Shown here in pieces: positions 1 to 9,312 of a stretch of 64,000 bases of DNA (the first letter of the stretch is position 1; each line of letters starts with the position of its first letter). Under the pieces are notes generated by a model. It did not search any database. It saw nothing but the letters and a program-made list of their open reading frames with translations, and was not told where the DNA came from. This stretch comes from Sediminicola arcticus (GTDB lineage Bacteria; Bacteroidota; Bacteroidia; Flavobacteriales; Flavobacteriaceae). The stretch spans positions 1-64,000 of the forward strand of contig NZ_JBEXAE010000002.1 of the NCBI RefSeq assembly GCF_040566695.1. Direction: 5' to 3'. A program made the position numbers and the translations under genes.

Positions 1-44
1 CCGATGGTACTGCTATACCAAGTGGGAGAGTAGGTCGCCGCCTT
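1..44 (+). rRNA. rrf: 5S ribosomal RNA, 3' end only
   Basis: The first bases match the conserved 3' arm of bacterial 5S rRNA (CCGATGGTACTGC ... GTGGGAGAGTAGGTCGCCGCC). The gene begins upstream of the window, so this is the distal end of an rRNA operon read on the plus strand. The exact 3' end is uncertain by a few bases. It is followed at once by a strong terminator. Confidence 0.85.
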
Positions 45-53
45 TTTTTGGAG

Positions 54-84
54 AACCCTTCATCTAACGATGAAGGGTTTTTTT
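54..84 (+). terminator. rRNA operon terminator
   Basis: An 11-bp perfect stem (54-64 with 69-79) with a 4-base loop is followed by a T run. It sits about 10 bases after the 5S rRNA end, the expected place for the intrinsic terminator of the rRNA operon. Confidence 0.85.
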
Positions 85-245
85 ATGCCATAAAATGAAA
101 GTTTGTTGTGTGTAAATCTAATATTCATGATTAAAAAAGATCCAACAAAAATGAGGAGCCCCATACAGGACTTCAATTTTATTATCGATTAAAAAGGAGT
201 CGTTAATCGTTTTATAGGAAATAGATTTATTTTAGTAGGTAATAC

Positions 246-280
246 AAAAAAGACGTACCTCTGAAAGACGCGTCTTTTTT
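246..280 (-). terminator. Terminator of the gltB-gltD operon
   Basis: A 10-bp perfect inverted repeat (246-255 with 271-280) with a 15-base loop lies 19 bases past the gltD stop codon. On the minus strand it ends in a run of T. A-tracts on the other side would also let it stop plus-strand read-through from the rRNA operon. Confidence 0.75.
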
Positions 281-298
281 ATGATGTAGTATTGTGTT

Positions 299-1765
299 TT
301 ATACCCTAGGCAAATCCCCATCACCTTTTAATGGTAAATTGGAGGAGCCCATTAAATAAGTATCCACATGAAATGCAGCTTGTCTTCCTTCTGAAATAGC
401 CCATACGATAAGCGATTGTCCGCGTCTCTGGTCACCAGCCACAAATACGCCTGGTACATTGGTCATATAATTGTTAATAGAAGCCTTAACATTGGTTCTT
501 GTATCCATTTCTAAACCTAATTGGTCAGCTATAGTTGTTTCAGAACCAGTAAAGCCTAACGCCAATAGAGCAAGTTCACATTTCCATTCTTTTTCAGTCC
601 CCGGAACTTCTTTTAAATTAGGTCGATCTCCTGCTTTGTGAATCCATTCTACTTCGGCTGTAATTAATCCTTTTAAATTACCGTCCTTGTCTCCAACAAA
701 TTCTTTGGTGGAGATACTAAAGAAGCGCTCTGCCCCTTCTTTATGGGAGGAACTAGTCCTAAGCCTCATAGGCCAAAATGGCCATGGTTGGTCCTGTGGA
801 CGTTCTAAGGTAGCTTTTTCCATTATTTCAAAATTGGTAACGGAAACTGCTCCATGTCTAATGGACGTTCCTATACAGTCAGATCCCGTATCACCACCAC
901 CAATAACAATGACATCCTTACCAGTGGCTTTGATTTCTTCTCCTAAATCTTTTTTTCCATCAACACGTTTATTGTTCTGCTTGAGGAAATCCATAGCCTG
1001 TACAACACCTTTTAGGTTAGCTCCCTTTGTGGGAAGTCCTCTTCTAATAGTTGCCCCACCAGATAATACCATAGCATCAAATTCACTTTTAAGCTCATCT
1101 GCAGTGATATCTACCCCTACGTTAATACCCGTTTTAAAAATTATACCTTCAGCTTCCAAAACCTTTATCCTTCTATCAATTACATGTTTTTCCATTTTAA
1201 AATCTGGAATTCCATATCGTAGAAGTCCACCAACTTTTTCGTCCCTCTCAAAAACTGTTACCAAATGGCCAGCCCTATTCAATTGTTGAGCAGTAGCAAG
1301 ACCTGCAGGTCCAGAACCAATGACGGCAATGCATTTTCCTGTTCTATTAGTTGGGGGTTCTGGCGTAACCCAGCCTTTGGCGAAAGCTGTTTCTACAATG
1401 TTTTTCTCTATATTTTCAATGGACACAGGGTCTTCATTGATACCTAAAACACAAGCCTCTTCACAAGGTGCTGGACATAGCCTTCCCGTAAATTCTGGGA
1501 AATTATTTGTAGAATGAAGTATTTTAGCCGCCTTTTCCCATTTGCCTTTGTAAATAGCATCATTAAAATCGGGAATAAGATTTCCCAACGGACATCCACT
1601 ATGACAAAATGGAATACCACAATCCATACATCGGGCCCCTTGATCTTTAAGATCACTCTCCTTTAGAGGTACCGTAAACTCCTTAAAGTTCTTTATGCGT
1701 TCCTCCACGGGGGTGTATTCTTCTATTTTTCTATCGAATTCCAAAAATCCTGTTATCTTTCCCAT
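299..1765 (-). CDS. gltD: Glutamate synthase small (beta) subunit GltD
   Basis: This is the NADPH-oxidising subunit of glutamate synthase. It passes electrons to GltB, which makes two glutamates from glutamine and 2-oxoglutarate. The N-terminal cysteine set C46, C49, C54, C58 and a later LCPAPCEEAC segment are the iron-sulfur ligands. A GSGPAGLA dinucleotide-binding motif near residue 150 binds FAD, and GGGDTGSDC near residue 290 belongs to the NADPH domain. The 488-residue length is normal for the family. It is the second gene of the operon, only 8 bases after gltB, so the two subunits are co-transcribed. Confidence 0.95.
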   Translation of the reverse strand: MGKITGFLEFDRKIEEYTPVEERIKNFKEFTVPLKESDLKDQGARCMDCGIPFCHSGCPLGNLIPDFNDAIYKGKWEKAAKILHSTNNFPEFTGRLCPAPCEEACVLGINEDPVSIENIEKNIVETAFAKGWVTPEPPTNRTGKCIAVIGSGPAGLATAQQLNRAGHLVTVFERDEKVGGLLRYGIPDFKMEKHVIDRRIKVLEAEGIIFKTGINVGVDITADELKSEFDAMVLSGGATIRRGLPTKGANLKGVVQAMDFLKQNNKRVDGKKDLGEEIKATGKDVIVIGGGDTGSDCIGTSIRHGAVSVTNFEIMEKATLERPQDQPWPFWPMRLRTSSSHKEGAERFFSISTKEFVGDKDGNLKGLITAEVEWIHKAGDRPNLKEVPGTEKEWKCELALLALGFTGSETTIADQLGLEMDTRTNVKASINNYMTNVPGVFVAGDQRRGQSLIVWAISEGRQAAFHVDTYLMGSSNLPLKGDGDLPRV

Positions 1766-1773
1766 ATCTTCGA

Positions 1774-4700
1774 TTATATTGTTTTTAGTTTTTCTTCCTC
1801 AAGGCGTATCAACGCTTGTCTGTATTCTTCTGGGAAGACTTTGATGAATTTGGGCAATATATCCTCCCAATTCTCTAAAATGCGCTGAGCAATTGGGCTA
1901 AGCGTTGCATTGTAATGGTTTTCTATGAGGGTTTTCAGTTGTAAGATGTCCTCGTTTTCATTTACCGATAGTAAGTTTAAGGCCTCCTTGTTGCAATTTT
2001 TATCGAACGTGCCTTTTTCGTCCAAGACAAAAGCTATTCCCCCACTCATTCCAGCACCGAAGTTTCTGCCTACTTGGCCTAAGATTACAGCGATACCACC
2101 TGTCATATATTCACATCCGTGATCACCAATTCCTTCAACCACAGCATGGGCCCCTGAATTACGCACGCAAAAACGTTCTCCTGCTTTCCCGTTGATATAG
2201 GCTTCTCCTGAAGTTGCTCCATAGAGGGTAACGTTACCTGTGATCACATTTTCTTCAGGCTTAAGGGTAGACTTGTCCGGAACCTTAATAATTAATTTCG
2301 CCCCAGAAAGACCTTTGCCTAAGTAATCATTAGTATTTCCATTAACGATCATCGTTAGTCCTTTGGTAGCGAAAGCACCAAAACTCTGTCCCGCGGAGCC
2401 TGTAAAGTTTAATTTCAGCGTGTTTTCTGGAAGACCCTCAGCACCATAGATTTTAGAAATCTCATTGCTAATAATGGCGCCTACTGCCCTATCTGTATTG
2501 CATATTGGGAAATCTAGTGCTATTTTTTCCTTTCTAAATAAGGCGGGATGTGCTTTACCAATAATTTCAAATTCAATAGACTTGTCTACATGATGTTCCT
2601 GTGCTTGGGTGTTGTAGAACTTTGTGCCTTTTGGGACATCTACTTGGTGCAGGATAGGGGTTAAATCTATCCCCTCTGCTTTGAAATGTGAAATGGCCTT
2701 ATTTCGATCTAATTTTTGTACCTGACCAACCATTTCATTTATGGTTCTAAAGCCTAATTGGGCCATAATCTCTCTCAATTCTTGAGCAACGAAATACATA
2801 TAATTTACTACATGTTCTGGTTTGCCTTCAAACTTCTTACGTAGTTCCGGGTTTTGAGTGGCTATTCCTACAGGACAGGTGTTCAAATGACAAACTCGCA
2901 TCATAATGCATCCTGAAGCAACCAATGGTGCCGTGGCAAAGCCAAACTCCTCGGCCCCTAGTAAACAGGCAATGGCTACATCCCTACCTGTTTTTAATTG
3001 ACCATCGCATTCCAAAACAACCCTATTTCTAAGGTCGTTCATAACCAAAGTTTGTTGTGCCTCAGCGATTCCAAGTTCCCAAGGAAGTCCAGCGTGTTTT
3101 AAAGAGGTTAGGGGTGAAGCTCCTGTGCCACCGTCATGCCCAGAGATTAGGATAACATCGGCTTTGGCTTTAGAAACCCCCGCAGCAACAGTACCAACTC
3201 CTATCTCTGAAACTAATTTTACATTTATACGAGCTTCCCTATTAGCCGATTTAAGGTCGTAAATCAATTGCGATAAATCTTCAATGGAGTAGATGTCATG
3301 ATGTGGAGGAGGAGAAATCAATCCTACGTAAGGGGTGGAATTTCTCGTTTTTGCTATGGAGGGGTTAACCTTTGGTCCAGGTAATTGCCCACCTTCCCCA
3401 GGTTTAGCACCTTGGGCCATTTTTATCTGTATTTCCTTGGCGCTGGTAAGGTAATTGGAGGTGACTCCAAACCTACCTGATGCGACTTGTTTTATGGCGC
3501 TGTTTTTCCAATCGCCAGTCTGATTCTTATAAAAACGTTCTGCATCTTCTCCGCCTTCCCCAGAATTGCTTTTTCCGCCTATTCTATTCATGGCAATGGC
3601 CAAATTTTCATGAGCTTCTTTACTAATAGATCCATAGGACATGGCACCGGTTTTGAACCTTTTTACAATTTCGGTCCAAGGTTCTACCTCTTCTAAAGGA
3701 ACGGGATCATAGTTAGAAAACTCGAATAAACCCCTAATGGTCATAAGGCCTTTGGACTGCTCGTTGACCAACGCTGAGAATTCCTTGAATGATTCAGGTT
3801 CATTGTTGCGTACCGATTTTTGTAGCTTGGCAATGGTCATCGGATTAAAGGCATGCTTTTCACCATCCCTTCTCCATCTATATTCACCGCCTATTTCCAA
3901 TTCCAATTCTGCAGCAACATCTTGAGTTTTATAAGCCCTCTGATGGCGTCTGGCAATTTCTTTTTCTATTTCATATAGTCCTATACCTTGAATTCTTGTA
4001 GGGGTATTGGGGAAATATTTATCTACCACTTTGGTGTTAAGACCTACACATTCGAATAGCTGCGATCCACGGTAAGAATTTAAGGTAGATATTCCTATTT
4101 TGTTCATCACCTTAAGAATGCCTTTTCCTATTGCCTTATTGTAATTCTTTATAGCTTCTTCAAAGGAATAGTCTGTAATGTCATGCTCCTTTATTTGTTC
4201 TGCTATAATTTCATTGACTAGGTAGGGATTAATAGCGCTGGCACCAAATCCGAACAATAACGCAAAATGGTGTACCTCCCTGGGTTCGGCAGATTCAATG
4301 ATTACACTTAACTGAGATCGTTTTCGTATTCTCTGTAAACCACTATTTACCGAAGAGCAGGCTAATAGTGCAGGAATAGGTGCAAGATCTTTGCTGACAT
4401 TCCTATCTGTTAAAATGATAATATTAGCACCTTCGTCTATAGCGGATTCAGCTTGCTTTAATAAGGATGCCAACGCATCCTCTAGACCATTGAGGCCTTT
4501 GGATATTTCGTATAAGGTAGGTATGGAAACAACCTTATAATCTGGGCTGGCGTCGTAATTTTTAATCTTATCTAAGTCTTCTTTGGAAATAACAGGGTTT
4601 TGGATCTTTAATTTTCTGCAATGCTTTTCTGTAAAATCGAAAATATTATGATCGCTACCCAAGGTTAAGCTGATATCCGTAATTAACTCCTCACGAATTC

Positions 4701-6282
4701 CATCTAAAGGTGGGTTCGTTACTTGGGCGAACAACTGTTTAAAATAATTATAAATCAACTGGGGTTGTTCAGAAAGAACTGCAATAGGAGTATCAGACCC
4801 CATAGAACCTAGTGGTTCCTTGGATGTTTTTCCCATGGGTAATATAATGGTATTGATATCTTCTTGAGTATATCCAAAAATCGATTTTCTTTTTGATACA
4901 GAGGCTTCATTTAGGAAGAGAGGGCAGTCGTTATAAGGAATGTCCTTTAAGTGAACTAAATTATCTTTAAGCCATATTTTGTAGGGATGCCTTTGCGCAA
5001 TTTCCTCTTTGATCTCTTCATCATTGATGATTCTGCCTTCCTCCATATTCACCAAGAACATTTTACCTGGCTCCAATCTACCGTGCATCTCAATATTTTC
5101 AGGAGCTATGTCTAATACTCCAACTTCAGAGGACATAATAACATATCCATCTTTGGTTACTGAATATCTGGAGGGACGTAAACCATTCCTATCCAAAACT
5201 GCCCCAATGTAATTCCCATCTGTAAAAGGTATGGAAGCGGGACCGTCCCATGGTTCCATCATACAGGAATTATATTCATAAAAGGCTCTTTTAGCCTCGG
5301 ACATATAAGGATTCTTTTCCCAAGCTTCCGGAACCAATATCATCATTACTTCAGGTAGGGATCTACCAGTCATTAATAAGAGTTCTACGACCATATCCAT
5401 TGTAGCCGAATCAGATTTACCAGGTAGGATTACGGGTAGTACCTTTTTTATCTCATCACCAAACCACTCACTTTTCATAAGCTCTTCCCTGGAAACCATT
5501 CTAGAAACATTACCCCTAAGTGTATTTATTTCACCGTTATGGCACATGTATCTAAAAGGTTGTGCCAAGTCCCAAGTTGGGAACGTATTGGTGGAAAATC
5601 GCTGGTGAACCAATGCCAAACGTGTAACAACACGAGAATCCATTAGATCTCTATAATATAAGCTTATGTCTTCGGGCATTAATAATCCCTTGAAGATGAT
5701 TATTTTGGTGGATAGACTGGGGACATAGAAGAAATTACTTTCAGAAAGTTTAGAGGCTATAATGGTGTGTTCCGTAGTTTTTCTAGCAATAAAAAGTTTT
5801 AGATTAAAGTCAAAAAAACTTTGATCGTTATTCATTTTAGCAATAAAAACTTGTTTTACAAAAGGTTCTGTTTCAGTTGCGATTCTGCCGGGAATCGATT
5901 TATTAACTGGAACATCTCGCCACCCTAGTAATTTTAGGCCCTGCTTAGCGATGTTTTCCTCAAAAATTGAAATACAAAATTCTCTTTGATTTTGCTTTTG
6001 TGGTAAAAATATGTTTCCAACGGCGTAGTTGCCAGCTGTGGTGAGTTCAAAATCGCAAACTTCGGTAAAGAAGTCGTGAGGTATGTCTATGAGGATTCCA
6101 GCACCATCACCGGTTTTTCCGTCAGAGCTTACGGCTCCCCTATGCTCCAATTTCTCCAATATTTCAAGCGCCTTGTGGATGATATCATTAGACTTGTTGC
6201 CCTTTAAACTACATATAAATCCTGCTCCACAGTTATCATGCTCAAATTCCGGTAGGTACAACCCTTGCTTTATCAACTTCAT
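1774..6282 (-). CDS. gltB: Glutamate synthase large (alpha) subunit GltB
   Basis: GltB hydrolyses glutamine and transfers the ammonia to 2-oxoglutarate. The protein begins with a short propeptide before C18 (HDNCGAGF). In this family the propeptide is removed and this cysteine becomes the N-terminal amidotransferase nucleophile. The C-terminal half has the FMN synthase domain (EGGEDAERF, PGEGGQLPG, SGHDGGTGASP) and the 3Fe-4S cysteines in CIMMRVCHLNTCP. The last 250 residues form the GXGXG beta-helix (GAGMSGG). At 1502 residues it is full length. It is the first gene of a gltBD operon and is the main ammonia-assimilation route together with glutamine synthetase, which is not in the window. 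Confidence 0.96.
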   Translation of the reverse strand: MKLIKQGLYLPEFEHDNCGAGFICSLKGNKSNDIIHKALEILEKLEHRGAVSSDGKTGDGAGILIDIPHDFFTEVCDFELTTAGNYAVGNIFLPQKQNQREFCISIFEENIAKQGLKLLGWRDVPVNKSIPGRIATETEPFVKQVFIAKMNNDQSFFDFNLKLFIARKTTEHTIIASKLSESNFFYVPSLSTKIIIFKGLLMPEDISLYYRDLMDSRVVTRLALVHQRFSTNTFPTWDLAQPFRYMCHNGEINTLRGNVSRMVSREELMKSEWFGDEIKKVLPVILPGKSDSATMDMVVELLLMTGRSLPEVMMILVPEAWEKNPYMSEAKRAFYEYNSCMMEPWDGPASIPFTDGNYIGAVLDRNGLRPSRYSVTKDGYVIMSSEVGVLDIAPENIEMHGRLEPGKMFLVNMEEGRIINDEEIKEEIAQRHPYKIWLKDNLVHLKDIPYNDCPLFLNEASVSKRKSIFGYTQEDINTIILPMGKTSKEPLGSMGSDTPIAVLSEQPQLIYNYFKQLFAQVTNPPLDGIREELITDISLTLGSDHNIFDFTEKHCRKLKIQNPVISKEDLDKIKNYDASPDYKVVSIPTLYEISKGLNGLEDALASLLKQAESAIDEGANIIILTDRNVSKDLAPIPALLACSSVNSGLQRIRKRSQLSVIIESAEPREVHHFALLFGFGASAINPYLVNEIIAEQIKEHDITDYSFEEAIKNYNKAIGKGILKVMNKIGISTLNSYRGSQLFECVGLNTKVVDKYFPNTPTRIQGIGLYEIEKEIARRHQRAYKTQDVAAELELEIGGEYRWRRDGEKHAFNPMTIAKLQKSVRNNEPESFKEFSALVNEQSKGLMTIRGLFEFSNYDPVPLEEVEPWTEIVKRFKTGAMSYGSISKEAHENLAIAMNRIGGKSNSGEGGEDAERFYKNQTGDWKNSAIKQVASGRFGVTSNYLTSAKEIQIKMAQGAKPGEGGQLPGPKVNPSIAKTRNSTPYVGLISPPPHHDIYSIEDLSQLIYDLKSANREARINVKLVSEIGVGTVAAGVSKAKADVILISGHDGGTGASPLTSLKHAGLPWELGIAEAQQTLVMNDLRNRVVLECDGQLKTGRDVAIACLLGAEEFGFATAPLVASGCIMMRVCHLNTCPVGIATQNPELRKKFEGKPEHVVNYMYFVAQELREIMAQLGFRTINEMVGQVQKLDRNKAISHFKAEGIDLTPILHQVDVPKGTKFYNTQAQEHHVDKSIEFEIIGKAHPALFRKEKIALDFPICNTDRAVGAIISNEISKIYGAEGLPENTLKLNFTGSAGQSFGAFATKGLTMIVNGNTNDYLGKGLSGAKLIIKVPDKSTLKPEENVITGNVTLYGATSGEAYINGKAGERFCVRNSGAHAVVEGIGDHGCEYMTGGIAVILGQVGRNFGAGMSGGIAFVLDEKGTFDKNCNKEALNLLSVNENEDILQLKTLIENHYNATLSPIAQRILENWEDILPKFIKVFPEEYRQALIRLEEEKLKTI

Positions 6283-6544
6283 AAATTATGGTATTTATTC
6301 AAAAATATCATATTTGATGCGTTAAATGCATCTTATTTATAATAATGTAACAAAAAAAGCAGTGTTTTGAATATTTCGTTGAAAAATATTTATATTTAAT
6401 TTTGAGACGTTTAATATTTAGCAATTTGATAAATAGTAAAATTGGATATAGCGTATCCCTAAGGAATAGGGGGGTTGTAAATAAAAAAAGGATATTAATC
6501 CATAAATATTTTAGATCATAAGGGGGTATATTGTATGTAATTAG
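6283..6544. other. gltB upstream region without a gene
   Basis: The AT-rich gap between gltB and the acyl-CoA dehydrogenase terminator has no coding ORF. On the minus strand TATTTTTG (6307-6300) fits the Bacteroidota -7 element, but it is only about 18 bases from the gltB start codon and I see no TTG at the right distance upstream, so it is a weak promoter candidate. No riboswitch-like structure was recognised. Confidence 0.4.
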
Positions 6545-6594
6545 ATTAAATGTAAAACACCCCCTATTTTCATAGGGGGTGTTTTACATTTAAT
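6545..6594 (-). terminator. Terminator after the acyl-CoA dehydrogenase gene
   Basis: A perfect 23-bp inverted repeat (6545-6567 with 6572-6594) with a 4-base loop contains a five-GC core and A/T-rich flanks. It lies 16 bases past the stop of the acyl-CoA dehydrogenase. The flanking A and T tracts make it a likely intrinsic terminator in both directions. Confidence 0.85.
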
Positions 6595-6609
6595 ATTTAA
6601 ATAGGATTT

Positions 6610-7752
6610 TTAGTCGCGTAAGATGCTTCTAGAAATAACAATTTTTTGAATTTCAGAAGTACCCTCATAAATCTGGGTAATCTTTGCGTCACGCATTAGT
6701 CTTTCAACATGGTAGTCCTTTACAAAGCCATTTCCGCCATGTACCTGAACCGCCTCAATAGTGGTATCCATAGCGACTTGTGAGGCGTAAAGTTTGGCCA
6801 TGGCTCCAGATAGATCGTAATCTTTGTCGTTGTCCTTGTCCCAAGCGGCCTTATATACCATATGACGGGCAGCTTCTATTTGTGTGTGCATATCCGCTAA
6901 TTTAAAAGCAATGGCTTGATGGTTCATAATCTCTGTCCCAAAAGCTTTTCTTTCCTTAGAATATTTCTTTGCCATTTCATAAGCACCAGCCGCTATTCCT
7001 AAGGCTTGTGCGGCTATTCCTATACGTCCTCCGGCCAAGGTCTTCATTGCAAATTTAAAGCCGAAACCATCCTCGCCTATTCTATTTTCTTTAGGTACAA
7101 TTACATCGTTGAACATTATAGAATGGGTGTCACTACCTCTAATTCCCAGTTTATTTTCTTTTGGACCAATTTCAAATCCAGGTGTTCCTTTATCAACGAT
7201 TAGAGCATTAATACCCTTGTGGCCTTTTTCCACATTGGTTTGGGCAATGACCAAATACACTTCTGCAGAATTACCATTTGTGATCCAGTTTTTAGTGCCA
7301 TTTAAAAGATAATGGTCGCCTTTGTCTATGGCGGTGGTTTTTTGTGAAGTTGCATCGCTTCCGGCTTCGGGCTCTGACAAACAAAATGCTCCGATTATTT
7401 CTCCAGATGTCAATCTAGGGAGGTATTTTTCCTTTTGGGCTTCGGATCCAAATGTTTCTAGACCCCAACAAACTAGAGAATTATTTACGGAAACTATAAC
7501 AGAGGCCGATGCGTCAATTTTAGATAATTCCTCTACAGCAATGGCGTAAGACAAAGTGTCTAGTCCGCTACCACCATATTTAGGGCTTACCATCATTCCC
7601 ATGAATCCCAATTCTCCCATTTTTTTTACCTCTTCTGTAGGAAATCTTTGAGCTTCATCTCGTTCAATTACGCCTGGGAGAAGTTCATTTTGAGCAAAAT
7701 CCCTAGCTGCTTGTTGAATCATTAGTTGCTCTTCTGATAATGTAAAGTCCAT
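6610..7752 (-). CDS. Acyl-CoA dehydrogenase (short-chain/butyryl type)
   Basis: This flavoenzyme should oxidise acyl-CoA to trans-2-enoyl-CoA with electrons passed to an electron-transfer flavoprotein. The 380-residue chain has the family length and all parts of the fold: FCLSEPEAGSDA and WITNG in the FAD-binding middle region, RKAFG and the C-terminal YEGTSEIQ motif. E363 of this motif is at the position of the catalytic base of MCAD/SCAD enzymes. It is a single-gene unit with its own promoter and terminator, divergent from the amino-acid dehydrogenase gene. Substrate length (butyryl, isovaleryl or isobutyryl) cannot be read from the sequence. Its neighbour could suggest branched-chain amino acid breakdown, which is inference. 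Confidence 0.9.
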   Translation of the reverse strand: MDFTLSEEQLMIQQAARDFAQNELLPGVIERDEAQRFPTEEVKKMGELGFMGMMVSPKYGGSGLDTLSYAIAVEELSKIDASASVIVSVNNSLVCWGLETFGSEAQKEKYLPRLTSGEIIGAFCLSEPEAGSDATSQKTTAIDKGDHYLLNGTKNWITNGNSAEVYLVIAQTNVEKGHKGINALIVDKGTPGFEIGPKENKLGIRGSDTHSIMFNDVIVPKENRIGEDGFGFKFAMKTLAGGRIGIAAQALGIAAGAYEMAKKYSKERKAFGTEIMNHQAIAFKLADMHTQIEAARHMVYKAAWDKDNDKDYDLSGAMAKLYASQVAMDTTIEAVQVHGGNGFVKDYHVERLMRDAKITQIYEGTSEIQKIVISRSILRD

Positions 7753-7781
7753 AAATATGCAATATGATTAAAAATGTGCAT

Positions 7782-7812
7782 CAAATATACGGCTATGCTT
7801 ACAAATATTCAA
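7782..7812 (-). promoter_or_regulatory. Promoter of the acyl-CoA dehydrogenase gene
   Basis: On the minus strand a perfect -7 element TATATTTG (7789-7782) is preceded by TTG (7812-7810) at a 20-base spacing. This fits the Bacteroidota sigma consensus TTG-N(17-23)-TAnnTTTG. The start codon is 30 bases downstream. Confidence 0.6.
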
Positions 7813-7922
7813 TTAAGTTTTGTGCATTATATCGGATTTTTATCAACTAGAAGTAAATTATCTGCATGAAAATTATTTTTCAATAGCAAAGGTTAAAAAA
7901 CGGAAAACCAAATCAATATTTT

Positions 7923-7930
7923 TATATTTG
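7923..7930 (+). promoter_or_regulatory. -7 element upstream of the dehydrogenase-nhaD-exbBD operon
   Basis: TATATTTG matches TAnnTTTG. No clear -33 TTG is visible at the right distance. It would give a leader of about 130 bases before the 8070 start codon. The leader holds a 6-bp hairpin (7987-7992 with 7996-8001) of unknown meaning. The rest of the 7753-8069 gap contains no gene. Confidence 0.45.
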
Positions 7931-8069
7931 TGGCAGTTTGAAAATATCGGTTGTATTAAATAGGTAACTTATGAGACAGCATTAGCTTCGCTAAAAGCGA
8001 ATAACGTAATGATTATGAAGGCAGCATGCATTTAATGTTAGTTTACAAAAATTTAATAAAACGATTATA

Positions 8070-9296
8070 ATGAAAGAGTTACTTAGTATCTACGAAAATA
8101 AGGCCCCTGAAATTGTTTTTAATTGGAAAGATCCAGAAACGGAAGCAGAGGGTTGGACCGTAATAAACTCTCTTAGGGGAGGAGCTGCAGGTGGAGGAAC
8201 AAGAATGCGAGAAGGTTTGGATATGAACGAGGTGCTCTCCTTGGCAAAGACCATGGAGGTGAAGTTTACTGTTTCTGGTCCTGCTATAGGTGGTGCAAAA
8301 TCTGGTATTAATTTTAATCCAAGTGATCCTAGAAAAAAAGGGGTGTTGGAAAGATGGTACCGTGCAGTTTCGCCTTTGTTGAAAAGTTATTACGGAACTG
8401 GTGGGGATTTAAATGTAGATGAAATACATGAGGTGATTCCAATTACTGAAGATTCTGGTGTTTGGCATCCTCAAGAAGGGGTTTTTAATGGTCATTTTAA
8501 GCCAACAGAAGCCGATAAGATTAACAGAATTGGCCAATTGCGACTTGGTGTAATTAAAGTCTTGGAAAGTGGAAAGTACTCGCCTTCTACTGCTAGGAAA
8601 TATACTGTGGCAGATATGATCACTGGGTATGGAGTTGCTGAGGCCGTAAGACATTATTACGATATTTTTGGAGGTACTGTCAAAGGAAAAAGGGCAGTGG
8701 TCCAAGGTTTTGGCAACGTTGGTGCTGCAGCTGCTTTTTATTTCGCCCAAATGGGTGCAAAGGTAGTAGGCATTATTGACCGAGACGGCGGAGTAATAAA
8801 GGAGGAAGGATTTACATTTGACGAAATAAAGTCGTTTTATCTAGAGAAAAAAGGGAATACGCTGGTCGCTGATGGGATGATGTCCTTTGAAGAGATCAAT
8901 AATAAGATTTGGAGCATTCAAACAGAAATATTTGCGCCTTGTGCGGCATCGCGTTTAATCACAAAGGATCAGATAGGGAACATGATCGATTTTGGTTTGG
9001 AGGTAATTAGCTGCGGGGCTAATGTTCCATTTGCGGATAAGGAAATATTCTTCGGCCCTATTATGGAGTATACAGATGAAAAAGTAAGTTTGATTCCTGA
9101 CTTTATTTCCAATTGTGGAATGGCAAGAGTGTTTGCCTATTTTATGGAGCGTAGGGTACCCATGGATGACGAATTGATATTTCAAGATACTTCTGAAACC
9201 ATACGTAAGGCTATTTTGAATATATTTAAACAAAACGCATCTAAAGTAAATTTGAGCAAAACAGCCTTTGAGATTGCATTGAAACAATTAGTATAA
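8070..9296 (+). CDS. Glu/Leu/Phe/Val dehydrogenase family protein
   Basis: This is an NAD(P)-dependent amino acid dehydrogenase that interconverts an L-amino acid and its 2-oxo acid with release or capture of ammonia. Substrate-pocket glycines (GGGTR), K65 and the catalytic K77 in GGAKSGI are present, and D113 in GGDLNVDE is the likely catalytic aspartate. The Rossmann domain carries GFGNVG around residue 215. At 408 residues it is shorter than the usual 450-residue hexameric glutamate dehydrogenase, and the N-terminus lacks that family's extension, so glutamate, leucine or valine are all possible substrates. It is the first gene of a tight cluster with nhaD 16 bases downstream. Confidence 0.85.
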   Translation: MKELLSIYENKAPEIVFNWKDPETEAEGWTVINSLRGGAAGGGTRMREGLDMNEVLSLAKTMEVKFTVSGPAIGGAKSGINFNPSDPRKKGVLERWYRAVSPLLKSYYGTGGDLNVDEIHEVIPITEDSGVWHPQEGVFNGHFKPTEADKINRIGQLRLGVIKVLESGKYSPSTARKYTVADMITGYGVAEAVRHYYDIFGGTVKGKRAVVQGFGNVGAAAAFYFAQMGAKVVGIIDRDGGVIKEEGFTFDEIKSFYLEKKGNTLVADGMMSFEEINNKIWSIQTEIFAPCAASRLITKDQIGNMIDFGLEVISCGANVPFADKEIFFGPIMEYTDEKVSLIPDFISNCGMARVFAYFMERRVPMDDELIFQDTSETIRKAILNIFKQNASKVNLSKTAFEIALKQLV

Positions 9297-9312
9297 ATTA
9301 AACCGACCGAAA

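Noticed and set aside
687..1289. A 200-codon plus-strand ORF inside gltD
   Set aside because: It lies fully antisense to gltD, which has clear family motifs; its translation shows no domain and is serine/proline-rich as usual for shadow frames.
7987..8001. A 6-bp hairpin in the leader of the amino acid dehydrogenase gene as a riboswitch
   Set aside because: The stem is short and lies alone in AT-rich DNA, and I cannot match it to any known riboswitch fold.
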